Source of the DNA: Sanderia malayensis
Lineage: Eukaryota; Cnidaria; Scyphozoa; Semaeostomeae; Pelagiidae
DNA length: 64,000 bases
Direction: 5' to 3'
Assembly: GCA_013076295.1 (NCBI GenBank)
Contig: RQOL01000861.1
Span: 4,380,235 to 4,444,234 of the forward strand
The notes beneath the pieces are model-generated. The model saw only the letters and a list, made by a program, of their open reading frames with translations. It was not told the DNA's origin and did no database searches. A program made the translations under genes and the position numbers. Position 1 is the first letter of the stretch, and each line of letters begins with the position of its first letter. Below are positions 33,401 through 47,640 of the stretch, piece by piece.

Positions 33401-36400
33401 CAGCGGCTACAAAGAGGAAGGGTATTCAACCAAGGCTCTATTTACCTGCTGAGGCACCACAGTATAAACCCAAAGCCACAATACGGGTCCAAACAGACGG
33501 CTATTTCTCTGGATGGGTACAACTCACAAGCGAACTTCTGAGCTCTGCACAATGATGTGACAGCACCATGAGAAATCTGAAAGAGGGCAATTATTCGTCA
33601 CTGACTTTAGAAAAGAAATGAATCTCAATAAGAGGTCGTTTTCGTAGGTCGCATTAAGGTATGAGAGTATGCGACACGTTATTTTCAACAACGAAGCCTT
33701 TATTGCAAGCAATTCAGTGTCTGTCTCAGGAAGCCAGACATGATATACTACACTCAGACATGGTCGGTTTACTGTATAAGATAGCAGCAAGTTTTTGAAT
33801 CAAACGTAGTGGTAATGCATGAAATTACTAACCTTTACACCGGCCAACATGCCTGTTGTGGATACACTAAAGTCCAAATAGGCCGTCAATTCAGAACTGG
33901 TAGGTCTGTACGATGGCGTCATTCGTTTTTTCGGCAGCTCCTCGACAGTTATAATCATTGGCCAGTGCTTGGCCTCGATTACGCTCTGTGCCTCTTTCGA
34001 GCGTAAAAGTTTCATCAGGCCAGTGGTGGTTAAAATGGCAACAGACTTGCTCACTTCTACGATCATTTTCACGGTTGGTAATGTTGTGATAACGTTATGA
34101 CTATTTGGTGGTCGTACTGGAACGGGTATAAGACCTGGAAGTCATACACAAACAAGATTAAGAATAAAAACAATTGCAGCAACTTCAATCTAAATTTGAT
34201 TCACCAGGAAATGATGTATTACATTCCAAGGAACCCCATTCAATGCCACGTCTGCGTTTCGAATCTTACAGACCAAATAAGACAGTCTACATATCATAGT
34301 TTCTCTACTAAGCACCCGGGGCGTCTAATTTGTCTATACTGACGTCTATTAATTTCAGAAATTTTTACAGGCAAGGCGTGTAAAAGAGGAGAAGGAAGGC
34401 ATTTAACAGACGATTATGAGTAGATAAGGTATCCATCAGACAAAACATGCATTTAGACACCCTGCATCTTCCCAAAAGCAGATACAGTAAACACCCGCAT
34501 ATAAGAACCAGTGAATTAAGAACCTTCCAGCCTGAAAACCCTGCTCAAAACAATAGAAGAGACAATGGGCTATTGTAGTTGAACAATAGGCTGGATGCAG
34601 AATTCACAGGTTCTTATATGCGGGTGTTCACTGTACACAGAACAACGCACCATGGGTTAATCAACCATCAGGTACACAAGACAACGTGACATTAAATTTT
34701 ATGCATTAAAGTTAAGGGTCGTGGGCTACATGGCTTTAAATGCTATTTAAACAAATTAGTTTCTATAGCAAATCGTACATACCCACATATAGGCATCCAA
34801 AAACAGCGCAAATAAGATCCAAGCCTGCAAGAAAAACAATATATATATCTTGGCATGAAGTTGCGAAAAACCCTTGAAAATCATGCAAGCTTATCAATAA
34901 GCAGTGCAGTCTGACAAATTTCCAGAGTGCGGTCTGTAGCATGTTTTAGCAGACTTACCGGGCGGAAAAAGCAGTGCCACGTGATCACCTGCTTTCAATT
35001 TTGCTTGTTCGATCCAAAGATAGGCAAATCGTTCAGCTTTCTTGTGCACTTGTACGCAGCTCAGTGTACCAGCAACATGGCCCTAGAGATAAAGCAAATT
35101 GTAAATCCAACTCTTGCTACTGCCCAAAGAAATGCATTGATAGGCACCTTATTAGCAATAGCAATATCATGCATTACACATCTATTAAAAAGCTCTTGAT
35201 ACCTTCAAATACTGAATGATAGCACAAAAAGGTATGTATCAGAGAGGCTTTGAGATAATACCTTGGCGTTGAGAAGGCTGAATATGTTGTGATCAGGCGT
35301 GGTCTGAGCTCTCCATTTCAAGATCTCAGAGAGAAATTGATACTGAAAGACGAAAAGAACACCATAACTAACAAAAGTGAAGGAGATATAAATAACATGC
35401 ACGATGTTATGATCTAAAGCTGCATAAGAAGAAAAGGAATGCAAACACACCTTCGTGGCAAGATCTGAATCATCCTTTTCACCGATTTCTCTTCCGATTG
35501 CGTAAGCGATGCGTGTTCCTTTCAGCAAATTTCCAACCATTGCTGATGCAGGACCAGGCTCTATAAAAACACATGCTAATTAAAAACAAATAAAGCCACG
35601 ATGCTGTTATGTAAGCACAACACGCTATTCTGTAATACTGCAGGGATATCAGGACTACAGCAATAACAGAGCAGGCGTGTGTTACGTTAGAAATTGATGC
35701 AATAAAAGATTGTAACGCAATGCGTATACCTGAAAACTTTTGTCTTGGCTTTGGCAAGTTGGTTACGGTTGTGTGCGGACACATCAGCACATTGACAGGA
35801 TGCAGCGAACCTTCGAGAAATCGATGCTTCGTTTCGTGAACGCTAACCAGGCCACTGCTATACTGCAATGGCAATGGAAAATCAGTGTAACATAAAGGAA
35901 TGTCAGTGACGAGACACAGAAAAAGACATTATGGCGAAATAATTGGGGATGGCATTTCTAAATAATGGTAAAGACATACGCGTGGCAAGCCGTCTGGTGC
36001 AACAAGGCAAAGGCAATATATTCCAACCTAAAAATGACAGATAATGATTCATAGAATGTGGAGATAAAAGGTTTGTTAGATGGGCAATGGATAGGAGCAT
36101 AAAACAGATAGATTGTAGGAGTCACTCACGTTGTGAATGCCATCAACGGCAGGTAAAACATGACTCATCCATTGGAAACTCTACGAGAAAAACGAAAACA
36201 TGATAACAGAATGCTGCACGGCAGGATAACCGGTAAATGGTAATCGTATGAATAACTGGTAACTGGTAATCATATGGATAACCGGCAACTGGTAATCATA
36301 TGGAAAACAGGTAAGCAGTTGATGAGTGTGCAATTCACACCTCCTCTTCCGTACACGTGGCTTTTTGTTCAGCGACAATGACAATTCTTTCTTCCTTCAG

Positions 36401-39400
36401 TATATGTATACAGAACACAGCCAACCTATGAGATGAAAAGCAAGAAGCAATTCAGTATGAATGGCATACACTTCGCTTCAATCGGCAGAAAAATCAAAGA
36501 CTTAACTTAGTCAGCTCAAACTGCATTCATGCTGGACTCAAAGTCGCTCAAGGTATGCACGGTAAAATGCACAAGGTATAGGTTGATATGTGGATACGTA
36601 CCTTCCTTTATGGACGAACTTGATAGGGTCGACCGCCAATACCGTCGATTTGATATCTTCAGCGTTGTGACGTCTTCGTTTAACGTTCATTAAGCCTTCC
36701 ACTGTACCCGAAACAAACACGAGGCCACCCTGAGAAAAGACAAAGAATATCAGGCATGTGATAAAATGTGTACTGCAAGGACAATAACGCCTTGTAGAAT
36801 AGAAACACAACGCATGATTCATCTACGGTAGTTTAAAGTTAGCACTGGGACAAAAGTAGATCTATAACTCACTGGCCCGAGGAAGCCAAGCAGTCCTGTC
36901 AGGACGTACGGATCTGCCGATTGCTCTCCGTTACTGAGATGCACCTGGAAGCAAAGAAATATAAAGAGCTTAAAGGAACACAAAAATTGATAATGCATAA
37001 ACTAACTTAGAATTTAAAGCAGTCGATATTGAAAAGCTACGGTTGTTTATGAATCTACCATCCATTATAGGGATAACACAAATCCAACACACTACTAACC
37101 ATAACAATTCAATATGATAATGTGCATAACAAGATAGATAACATGCAATACTTACGTTAAAAACGTGGTTTGTTTTCCCCTGTAATCCCCAATAACCATC
37201 ACCAACTGTCCTGCTGCAAATGCAGAGCTCGCCGACCTCATCGACTTTGCAGAGCTTGTTGCTTCCATCCATTCTTATCACGGCAACTTTGGCTGCAAAA
37301 GAACAAATTGAAATGACATTATAATACGAGCATAAACATTTGCTGAGCAGCATCTGCAGCGAAAACAAGAAAGAGAATCTGTCACTGCGGCTGAACGTTT
37401 GGCATCTTCAAATGTTATTCAGGCGCACATTATCATATTTAAAGCGATGATAACACAATTCAAGCGCGACTAACCCCCGGGCACAACCAGGCCACAATCC
37501 TGTAGAATCAAGGCAGTCAGTGAGCCTTCTTTGTCGACTCGAACGACACCGTGGCTCAGTCCAGTCAAGGACAGAATTCCCCTGCCGCTGGAGCCAGAAT
37601 CCGAGCGTCCTGGCCTGGAAAAAATGCGAAAGAAACATGTACAAACACTGCCAGACCTCATTCAGGATACAAATGCAATCATAGTTCCAACAGTTCCAGG
37701 CGGAGATACCTTAACATATCATCTCATATGAATTAATGTTACATGCTCATACACATATCAGGCCAATATTCTTCATAGAAAATGCAGTATCTATTCTTAC
37801 TGCACACCCGTGTACAATGATCATCTACATTGAAGTTTACTTGCAAAGAAGACCGGAGTAGAGAGCTAAAATAGTGTCAAACGGGGGTATAATCATATGG
37901 CCATGATTATCATGGATGTCGTCAATAAACGCATTGTTATTACCTTCTAATAGCAAGTGTCATTGTTTCTGGAGAATACGCGCATGGGCATAAGACTTCT
38001 TGTCGCAGACCTCGGGTCTCGAATGCGCCGAAGAATGCATCACATGCTGATAAAGACCCTGTGAAAAAACGAGCATAAGTATACAATGATAATATTGCTA
38101 CAGTTATACTCTGAATGCAAAGATTAGCAATACGCAATAAAGTACACGTGTTGAAGGGCTACCCTCCCAGTAGTAAATATTTGAAAATGAAATGAAATGA
38201 TGGCAGATATAACATATGAGAGAGTCTAAAGAGCAATAAGATACAATAAGATATACAGTATCTCGATACAATGAAACTCGAAGGGATTAAATGTTGAAAC
38301 TCCAATTAGAATCTCAAGCCTTGAGGAGACTAACAATCCATTGGTTTAACCAAGGGTGGACTGTACTATGAAGCAGTATCGGAGTGGTTAGGTGCTGGAT
38401 TGTCCTAAAATAGGATTGATTCGATTGCAGCTGCTTATTACTTACATGGATTAGCTCTGTCAGCCAACAATAACATCCTCACTGAAGTCAGATTGATATC
38501 CCTTGGATCCCTGGTCGCGTGCAGACTCCAGTGTAACTCTCTAGACGTGACAAGGCATGACGTTGCTGCAAAACACGAGAAAAATACGAGAAGATAAGAA
38601 CTCCAAACTGGTTCATTAAGCCTCCTGGATCGTGCACATTCGCCATTGGAAATCAGGACAAATAAATGCGTTCCCGTCAGGAAAAGTCGCTCTGATCCGA
38701 AAAGCAGATAGATTGGCTAGTGCACAAACACAGAAGAGCAGTTACTGAAAAGTTACTGAAGTTACTGAAAAGCTTTACAAGTCACCTTTGTATTTGCTAG
38801 CCATTGTCATCCACATTGCAGGGCTGTGCTGTATAACTGAAGGGGGAACAAAAATCACGTGCATACCAAACAGAACGCTCTGCAATGAAACACAATTCAA
38901 GTTATCAGTTCATATCAGTGCACTAAATACAATACTCCACGCACACCCCTGTTAAAAAAGGCGAATCGAGCTGTTTTCCATCGTGCGCAACTAAAAACCG
39001 GGGGTTCCCTTATTAAAGATAATAAACTAAAGACACAGTATACTACATACTGCACAGATTGAATGCCAAAGACCAACGCTTCTTTTATAGTCGAGAACAC
39101 TGACGATCGTGTCACCTGGGAAACAAGAAGAGGTACATCAGAAAGATATGATCACTGCATGAAACAAGATGCTTTTAAATGCCTTCGTTTCTTATTACAA
39201 GATTTGGAATACAATATAAGCTAAATAATAACACAATAGAGAAGAACAATAACAATATATTCTTATTTCTTGTCACTATATTGGAAACTACCGAGTTTAA
39301 GCAAGAGAAAGGTAACACTTAGACTAACTACCTCAATCTCTGCATTTGTTCCTATTTGAAACGTCTAAAGGACCGAGCGTTGGAAAAGATGAATTATCAA

Positions 39401-42400
39401 TAAGGAGTAGCAATTACCTTCGTTATAGCAACAAGCTCGAATGAGCATTTGTGTATGGCTAATCATTGTCTCTCTTGATACTACGACACCAAGAGAGCTA
39501 CCATCCTTGTCTTCGCAATACTATAATAGGTAAATACGACCAAGTTTAGCCACAGATCATTCATCAAGCAATATGCAAAGAGCTACGGAGGCGGACATCT
39601 TGACTGGCGTGGAGGAGGGTAACAATTAGCTATCAGCTGATTACAAACCTCAATGTAGGCCGGTACTTTTTTATCCTTTGAAAGCAATGGCACGTGCCAA
39701 TCACGTGTTGGCCTGCCAAGATTTTCTGAGACGAAGAATTGCAGCCTAGGCCAGCCTGAAACAAACAGAGCCATCATGATGATTATTATTGGCGCATGCG
39801 ATAGCAATGCTCGAGTATGCTCAGCTCACGTTACCCCCTGGAGCAGCGAAAACGTCTGTCCGTAATCAACATGCAATGTTATCTTTCGAGGAGGCAAGCT
39901 GCGAAAACCGATAATCACTTACCTTTGAATTGTACAGGATGACCGAGATCATCACGTGGGAGAATTCGAAGGCAGCTTTCAGATGTCAAGACCCAGGAAA
40001 TGTTGCAACTGCCGAGAAGAAAGCCAATTTGTTGTAGTCCAGCATCCTAAAAAAATACACAAGCGGGTTCATTAATATTTAGAAATCAGCAAGAAAACAA
40101 GACACATATATCAAAAGTAATAAACATGAAACTTATACACCACGTTTATAATAAAAGTTGCAGCTAGTAAAATAGTTGCAGAGTTCCTTAACATATACCC
40201 GGGTATTGTTGTGTACTGCAAAACCCCAATGGATCGCAAAAAGGTGGGTTTCATTGAGATTTTTCAATCAATCAATTGACATTTATAATGAACAGCACTA
40301 CACAACGAAATATCCAGCGTATATCGTCGATCAAATTGCATTTACTAACAGGTTGATATGTGATTCGTTCTAGCAGTGACAAGCAGAAACAATGCGCACA
40401 CACAAGTAAGCCTTGCATTGCAAACAGACGAGGGAACAGCCAGGAGGAAGAAAGGGCCACTTACGTCTTTTCTAGTTGGTGGGTCAATCGGTACAGGCAC
40501 AACACCGGCAATTAAACATCCATAGAATGCAGATACGAAACCAACTGGGTCATCATAACTGTACATCAATGCAACCTACAACAACAACATTTCTCAGATC
40601 AATAAAAATACTACCCAGAACTCGATTGAACTGTCTAACAAAGCAATGTGCAATAGGTTAAAGCATCGCTTTATTAAACTGTCTTCACAGAATGACAAAT
40701 AATAGGCTTTCTTGAACAGAGGTTTAATAGCATTGGATTTCATCAAGCGATGTTGAAAAGGTTCGAGATGTAAAACAATGCAATATGTGACTGTCTGTAA
40801 AAAGATCCACTAACCCTGTCTCCTTGAGAAATGGCCGTACCATCTCTGGCATTTCCAATCTTGTTGAGAAGAGCATAGGATACCTTATGACTTCTACTCA
40901 GCAATTTGGCTATTGCAAAGAGAAAAATGATTATATTAAACACTCAATACTAATTGGAAACATACCAGTCATTAAACCGATTCTTGCCATAGCCTTGTCT
41001 CTAGATTAGACAAAGTCGTGGTTTATCCTTGTCCCTAGCTCAGCTACTGTCTAGATTCGCAATCATACAGAAAACATCCGCGCATAAGAGCCTGTGAATT
41101 CTGCATCTAGCCTATTGTTCAAAATACAATAGTCTATTGTCTCTTCTAATGTTTTGAGCAGAGATTTCAGCCTGAAAGGTTCTTCATCCACTGGTTCATA
41201 TATGAGGGTATTTAGTGTGACGGATCGTAGGTGCACACAATACAAAAAGTAAATTTAAATATTATCAAATTAGTTTGAGAGTCAACTCACCATAGAGTAG
41301 GGTGTAAAGGATTTTCCCGTTTGCATCAATGACAGATATTGCTGGGGCTTTGTTAGACATGCCATATCTTCTCATGGCCTCCGTAAAAGAGTGTGGCAGA
41401 TTCTCTGGTGCCTGAAAAATATTCAGAAACTTTATAAGATACAGTGCAATATTAGCGAGCAATAGAAGCAAGATTATGAGAGCATCTCAAGAGAATAAAC
41501 TTCAGATATTGTAGCAAATATCGATGAATTGGCATTTAACTTCATTTAAAATGATTCTTTCTACTACTACTAAGACGTCACACGCAGTTAATACTGCACG
41601 ATGCTTCTCACAATGCCACGCCAGTTCTTTCTATCCTGTGTCAGTTCAGATAATTTATTCAATGTTAGTTCTTCTTTTGAGAGATCCAGTTTAGGATACC
41701 ATATACTTTGTCAATACATCTCTATGTCAACATGCAGTAATTCGGTAGAAAACTTAAAATTCGGTAGATTCTCAGCACAATGAAAGCATACGATAAAATC
41801 ATTTGAAACTAATTTGGAAAAGAGAGTTATAAAACTTACCACCATGGGTTCTCCTGCGGCAGGCTTACTGTAGGTTCCTTCAGGTCGGGGTGCGTTTGGG
41901 TCGGGTTTCGTCTCTGTTCAGACAGAAAAATAAAATTTAATCGACAACGAAATATTACAACAAGCCACTGACTTACCCACTTATTATCCGACTCAACCAA
42001 TGCAAATTGAATAGGTTATAGTAAAAGCTCTGTTAAAACTTCGCCTTTATTAAACCCCCCTCTACAATAAACCCCCTTCTTGAACTCTAATAGAGCTACT
42101 ACGGTATGTCTGCAGCTACCTTCAATATGGTCGTTTTCGTCAACAAAATACTGCTCTAGTGGCTTCTTTTTGGGTCTCTGACAAAGAAATGAAAGAAAGG
42201 CGATTCATATTCACGAGATTAAAATGCCAAGCGAAGCAAAATCAGAAATAAAGCTGCGTCCTCGCATGATAATGAACTGAAAGCGGGAGATGTGCTTCCA
42301 CGATAATTGGGACAAGACTCAATCGAAACAGCAATACCACTAGTGATTACAAGATTACAATACCAGCCAATAGCCATGGAAACAATAACAAATTGAGTAC

Positions 42401-45400
42401 TGAATAGATACCTTCAAAGTGTTGAGGAGCTGTTGAATTTTAGCAGACACCCTGCCACCTCCACCATTCAAAACTGCAAAAGAAAATACGATTAAGATGT
42501 GCCACAAAAAGATTGATTAATGCGAAACAAGATATGTTAAGAACTGTTTGAGTTATAATAGCATGTTAGTAAACCTATAAGACAGACAAGCGTTAGACGC
42601 AGTATGCATTGTACACCGTTTTCTAGCAGAATAACAAATGGACCAGGTCTACTGGAAGCTGAATACCGTATCGACATTAGTCAGTAAATGTTACTAATGT
42701 AGACAATGGAGGGGTTATATGCTATAATGGCAACTCATGTTATCAATAAATCAATCTTGGGTAAATGGTCTATTTTCTGAGTAACATATTTGAGGCCGTT
42801 TGAGGGCAGTGAGAATCCAATTTCTGGTCTAAATGAATAGAGAGACAAAGATATTTTTGCATGGGCCTAATCTACGAGCTACCTTCATTTGCTTTCAATC
42901 TAACCGAAGACATATGCACGCTTCGTCTTGTATTGCTGCTGAAAGTTGAAGAATCACCTTGTGGAATAGTGACGTCAGGTGGCGGTGCACGTGGTGAAGT
43001 CGGCGCTTGGTCGTTAGACGCCGGCGGTCGGCGTTGTTTGCCTTCGTTAATGACGGGAAATTGAGCTGATACACTGGTGCGCTCACGTCGTTCTTGCGCC
43101 TTCGCAACCTCCTCGGCCGATATCTGCATTTCGGTTCTGATTGATTTCTGGCTGGCGGTGGTGCTGGGCGGGGTCGTGGAATCCTGGGGGGCCAAATCCT
43201 CTTCAGAGCCCTGCGGTGTACCAGTCGGCGTGTCTAAAAATGACAAGTCAGACAAACACGAGCATAAACGGCCTGAGGTCACCAGAGCGGGGAGGACAGA
43301 CAGCCAAGTCTATCAATTGTCTAATCGCGATGCAACAAGTTCATTATTCAGAAAGCAGAATGTAAGTTTATGACTTGACATTGGTTTTAGGCCTGTGTTT
43401 AGAGCTTGATATGTGTGGAGATTTGAATGCGTTTTAGCATTGGTTTGTTTATGGTTAGTTCAGCAAAATTAAATTGCCAATTGGATGTGTCTGCTACGAG
43501 AAGGAGACTCCAGGTAATAAAGTTGACCTTCCATTATAGAATAAAAGAGAGAACACCCTGCATATATACCTGAGAACTTTGTGGGTGGGAGGAAGCTGGA
43601 GTTGGGCCTTACATCTGCAGCTTCGGTGAGTCTTTTCGTTACGAATGATTCACGTTTCGTGGGAGCAGGTACAGCGACCGATTGGTCTCCTTGTTTCCTG
43701 GCCAAGGCCATTTCAATCGCTTCTTTTCGCAGTGCTGAAAATCAAATCACAGTCAATTGAAAAATCATTGCCTTGGATAACGTATCTTCGAGCCGGTAAC
43801 AATTGAAACTCAAAATACATTGTTATATGTAACATAATGGAACCATAACCAATCAACAACAACCAGACAAGACAAGATACGACCAACTATGAATGATAAA
43901 CACAGAAAATTCACCCTCCTGGAGACATATCATTTTACTGTACTTACAAACAAATAATAGCGGATCGCCAGGGGGTTGCATGGCTATAGAAATGCCTCAG
44001 GCGGTTTCATATCAGGTAAATGAAAATACCGCACGAGTCAGCAGGCCATGGAAATGTAATATGAAATGGGCGGAATGGGTTTTCCACAAAATTCTACAAA
44101 TATCTCAGACGAGATAGCTGGCTCTAGGCCTGGTTTAGGTTTATATAACACAAAGGTTGTAGACTCTTTATAACTTTCATGTCTGATTGTCCTTGAACGA
44201 CAAAACGAATTGGCTTTCATTGAAACTCAAATACAGACAGCGCGTTTAAAAGTAAATATTACTTTCTCGACAAAAAAGTCCCTATTTATTGTTAAACATC
44301 TTTCCAAATAAGACCAGACGATTAACAATTGGCATATTATATAGTCTGGGAAACAGTTTTTTGTGATGACTAGATGTGGAAGCCATACTGTGACGATAAA
44401 AAATGACCTGTATATGCCCTGCATATCTCATCAAATCCACTACAACCCATGCCACTCTGCTATCCAATATCTTTGCTCACAGGTGAACAAGGAGTTTTGC
44501 AAAAGGCACCTGTTTACTTTCTCATACAGACATGTTACATACAAGACATATCCACGTGTGTCTATTACAACTGAAGTTTACAAAGATTGAACAACGATCA
44601 ATAGGTACAAAACAAAGAGTATGAAAAGGCTCTTCATCCACCATCCCAAACCTAATCCAACCACCTGTTTTGAAAGGCGTCTGGCTGTGTAGCTGTTTTG
44701 TTAGTGAAAATTTCAAACCCTATCTTCGAGAAATAACATGTGTATACGCAGTAAAGCGTTGATCATGATGGTGATAAAAACAGTCGATTTAAGGATTAAC
44801 CTATATGCATAACCAAAATAGCAAACACAACATCTGGAGCCTTGTGGCTGCTTCGCATGGTACAACTAACACCCGGTAAAACGAAATCATGATATAACAT
44901 GATTACATTGAAATAGCCATGTTTTATCTATCTTCAAGTCTCCTTATGACGGGGTCCTACTGTAGCTAAAGCAAAGCTGATCGCTATAAGCAATTACATC
45001 CTTCACAATGTGACTGCTATACGCTTGACATACGCGATTTAATACATAACTAGCATAAAATATCAAGGTCAGAAGAACAGACCGCAAATTAAAGTTCGAT
45101 TGTTCGTCTATGCAAAAAGCAACTCACCCAGATAGTCTTCAAATGCAAGTAAATGAGCAATTATCGGCGAAATATCTCAGGAGCAGAGTGAATACGATGG
45201 AGAGCCTAAGTCGTTACAATGACGCAGAAAATTCGCTCTCAAACATGGTCATTTTCACATGGCTTATACAACGCTGGATGATAACTGTTCTTTGCGTGGT
45301 GGCGATCTTTGACATTTGTAATTATGATATTGAAAGAGGGATGAAAAACAAGAAGTCTATGCTGAATAACACCAGTTATTGAATTTTCGTGCGTGGCATT

Positions 45401-47640
45401 GTTTTCAAAGTGACAGGCGAAATGGAAACGAGGCAGTGTGGCAAGAAGCCTCGCTTTACAACTGATAATTTGTCAGTCACTTTCAGTTCAATTCAGATGA
45501 AGCGGAAATGATCAATTTTTAAATTGGCAAAATTAGTTGTTATATGTGACTACTGCAATTACAACTAATTAAAGCATTACAAGTTTTTGACATTAGCATT
45601 ACAGCTACGTTGGATGGTCTTTGTGTGGCATACCTACCGTAGTTCCTCGATTAAAGGCCCCCTTCTTTTAAACGCCCCCCCAATAAAGCCCCCCTATTTT
45701 AATTTTTTTAAAAATAAATGCCCCCTCTATTAAACGCCCCCTCGAAAAGAAGCCCCCTAAAATATCAAAAACTTAATAAACGCCCCAGGTGTTTAATCGA
45801 AGCATTACGTTACTTATATTGGAGTGAAGCCATTACCCTACCAGAATGGGTAAGATCCTGGGGAGTGAGCACATTTATGAGGGTAGGCTCTTGTCACCCT
45901 CCCTTAACAATGATTCTTCCAGGGCTAGATGCAAATTTCAACCCACAACATCTGGTGTGCAAGTGCAGCACCTTTATCAATAGACAGGGGTGTATTTGTA
46001 AAAGGTAGAATAGTTGCAAAGTTCCTTAATTTATACCTGATGATTGTGTATTGCAAAATTACATGAAAAATAAGCTGATCAATGGATTAAAGAAGCAAGC
46101 TATTAAAGAAGCAGTAGAATTAACAGTGAAGTGGATGGATAATACTTGAAATATATTGTAATGCAAAAGATTCATGGACCAATTACAACACAACTGAAGC
46201 TTAACGTTTATTCCTAACAAAGTAATCTCCAAATAGAAAATTCTTAAAACATACCTTGACCATGCTCTTTTCCCTGCTGCTGTTTTGATGCCTCTGGCTT
46301 CTGATGTGTCTCTTGAGGTGCACTTTCTAAGCAAATCAAATCAAAAGAAACATCAAACCACAAGAGATCACTTTATAATGTACACAGGCCCATTCTCCTG
46401 ATAAAGGCTTGGTAAACAAAAGTGACAAATGTTGAGAAAAACAATACACTTCAAAGTTCATATGAGTCATCTTGTTCTTTCAGTCCTTTAGAGCCCAAAA
46501 CAAAAAATATATATTATAAATTTTGACACAAGCACATACCTTTCTGGAATGGAGCTAAGAGCTTTGATTTCTTCTTTTCATAACCCTTCCGTGTTATATC
46601 ACCTACAACAAATTAAAACTTAATGGATGCAACTGTTTGGGTAAAATTTCCCCGACCCCTCGCCAAAACATGGTCAACTATCTCTTTTTATAAGCCCCTC
46701 AATTAACCCTCCCATTAAGCCCCCAAGTAGGGCACCAGACTAAAACATTTTGGGTTGCTAAAAATACTATAATTTCTTGCAGTTAACACAGCCAGTTCTA
46801 ATGCAACCCATCAAGGTCATTACAAAATAATAGGTCATAATGACATCTAATTGTCTCAAGCATGGCATGCTGCCATGGAATTAGTGGCACATTAATGAAC
46901 ATTACTAAAAACAAGCATTGCAATTACAGTTTATATTAGATTGCAATTGAGGGAGAAATGAACCTATAATTGTCTGAGAGTTTGAATCTAGATCCAATAG
47001 TAAACAACGCATTGAGAGAATAAAAATTTTGGTATTGCGAAAGAATTCAATAAAAGCTGTTGGAATGAATATTAGACCGATTTTGATTGACTATCTAATG
47101 CCAGACTCAAAGTCATGATGAAATACAACAGGAAACACACCCACAAAATTTCAATTGATTTTTACGAGGATATGAATGTTTTCCTGCAATGAATTGGTCA
47201 TCGTTTGGTTACCTGCCTGTTTATTCCATATTCAATAATTCATAAATGCATAGACCAGTCAACACACCATATGATGATAACATCTTGACAAAACAATCCC
47301 TTCTAATAAATCAAGTCAATATTATTGACTCTATTATTGGCCTAACAGTGGGCCTAAAAGGCTTGGTCCGTCTGCACCTGGTATTTAACTGTATGCTTTA
47401 TTGGGGGTGTAATTTTCCACTATGTACAACTTTATGCACACCAATGTTCGTTTTATATAGAAATACGATGACAAAAATATAGTAAATTTCAAAGCCTAAA
47501 GTAGATGGTGAAAAAGTCCAGGTTGTCCGCTGTAATCAAATAAATTTATAAATCCTTTTACCTTCTTCAAGTTCTATTTCCAACTCCCTCAACTTGGCCA
47601 AAATCTCTTCTGGTAAAGATGCAGAAAGCAACTCTGCCAT
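30469..47640 (-). CDS. DIP2: Disco-interacting protein 2 (DIP2)
   Basis: A complete gene of 41 coding exons, about 1,549 residues. In gene order: 47640-47562, 46602-46540, 46326-46255, 43734-43570, 43233-42883, 42473-42412, 42177-42120, about 41913-41838, 41411-41291, 40909-40815, 40575-40465, 40046-39923, 39755-39649, 39520-39418, 39115-39051, 38879-38786, 38565-38446, 38058-37944, 37614-37475, 37292-37156, 36944-36873, 36729-36602, 36425-36341, 36180-36130, 36027-35980, 35862-35730, 35560-35451, 35342-35262, 35082-34959, 34824-34783, 34134-33833, 33576-33446, 33257-33166, 33016-32940, 32670-32500, 32245-32184, 32048-31991, 31769-31695, 31454-31280, 31050-30927, 30721-30469. The DMAP1-binding domain is at about 7-65 (LPEEILAKLRELEIELEEGD, KGYEKKKSKLL). 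A Ser/Pro-rich linker follows, then two adenylate-forming domains (about 320-860 and 970-1540), the second with YLDFSVSTTGMLAGVK and a C-terminus LDPIYVAYNM. DIP2 proteins control diacylglycerol pools and neuronal morphology (known for the family). Confidence 0.96.
31097..31266. repeat. 25-bp minisatellite in a DIP2 intron
   Basis: About six to seven copies of atcgtgtaccagaacacctt aaact, filling most of the 229-bp intron between exons 39 and 40. Confidence 0.9.
34485..34633. mobile_element. Mariner-like MITE, 'cccgcata' family (best copy)
   Basis: 149 bp with inverted ends cagtaaacacccgcatataa and its near-perfect complement (...tatgcgggtgttcactg). It is flanked by TA on both sides. TA duplications with CAGT...ACTG ends are typical of Tc1/mariner elements. 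It lies in the DIP2 intron between exons 30 and 31. Confidence 0.85.
36223..36316. repeat. 26-bp tandem repeat in a DIP2 intron
   Basis: About three and a half copies of ggtaatcatatggataaccg gcaact, between exons 23 and 24. Confidence 0.75.
38256..38363. mobile_element. Possible short mariner-like MITE in DIP2 intron
   Basis: 108 bp with CAGT...ACTG ends and TA on both sides, but only weak similarity between the two inverted ends beyond the first four bases. Confidence 0.35.
41068..41219. mobile_element. Mariner-like MITE, 'cccgcata' family (DIP2 intron 9)
   Basis: Left end cagaaaacatccgcgcataa and inverted right end (ggttcatatatgagggtatt), with the family's inner gcctattgttcaaaatacaa block. 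It lies in the intron between exons 9 and 10. Confidence 0.7.
42015..42106. mobile_element. Decayed 'gattaagcccc' MITE in DIP2 intron
   Basis: Runs of attaaacccccc and caataaacccccttcttg, ending in ctactacggta, matching the terminal taccgtag of the copies at 45635 and 63012. Confidence 0.45.
43735..46254 (-). other. DIP2 intron 3 (2.5 kb), no other gene
   Basis: The longest DIP2 intron. The ORFs inside it have no family signature. It contains the MITE at 45635-45812. Confidence 0.6.
45635..45812. mobile_element. 'gattaagcccc' MITE in DIP2 intron 3
   Basis: Left end taccgtagttcctcgattaa; right end tttaatcgaagcattacgtta in inverted orientation. The interior is built from taaacgcccccc units. 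Confidence 0.65.

Noticed and set aside
42861..43373. Plus-strand ORFs over a GC-richer segment
   Set aside because: They are antisense to DIP2 exon 5 (42883-43233), whose phase and splice sites fit the DIP2 frame.
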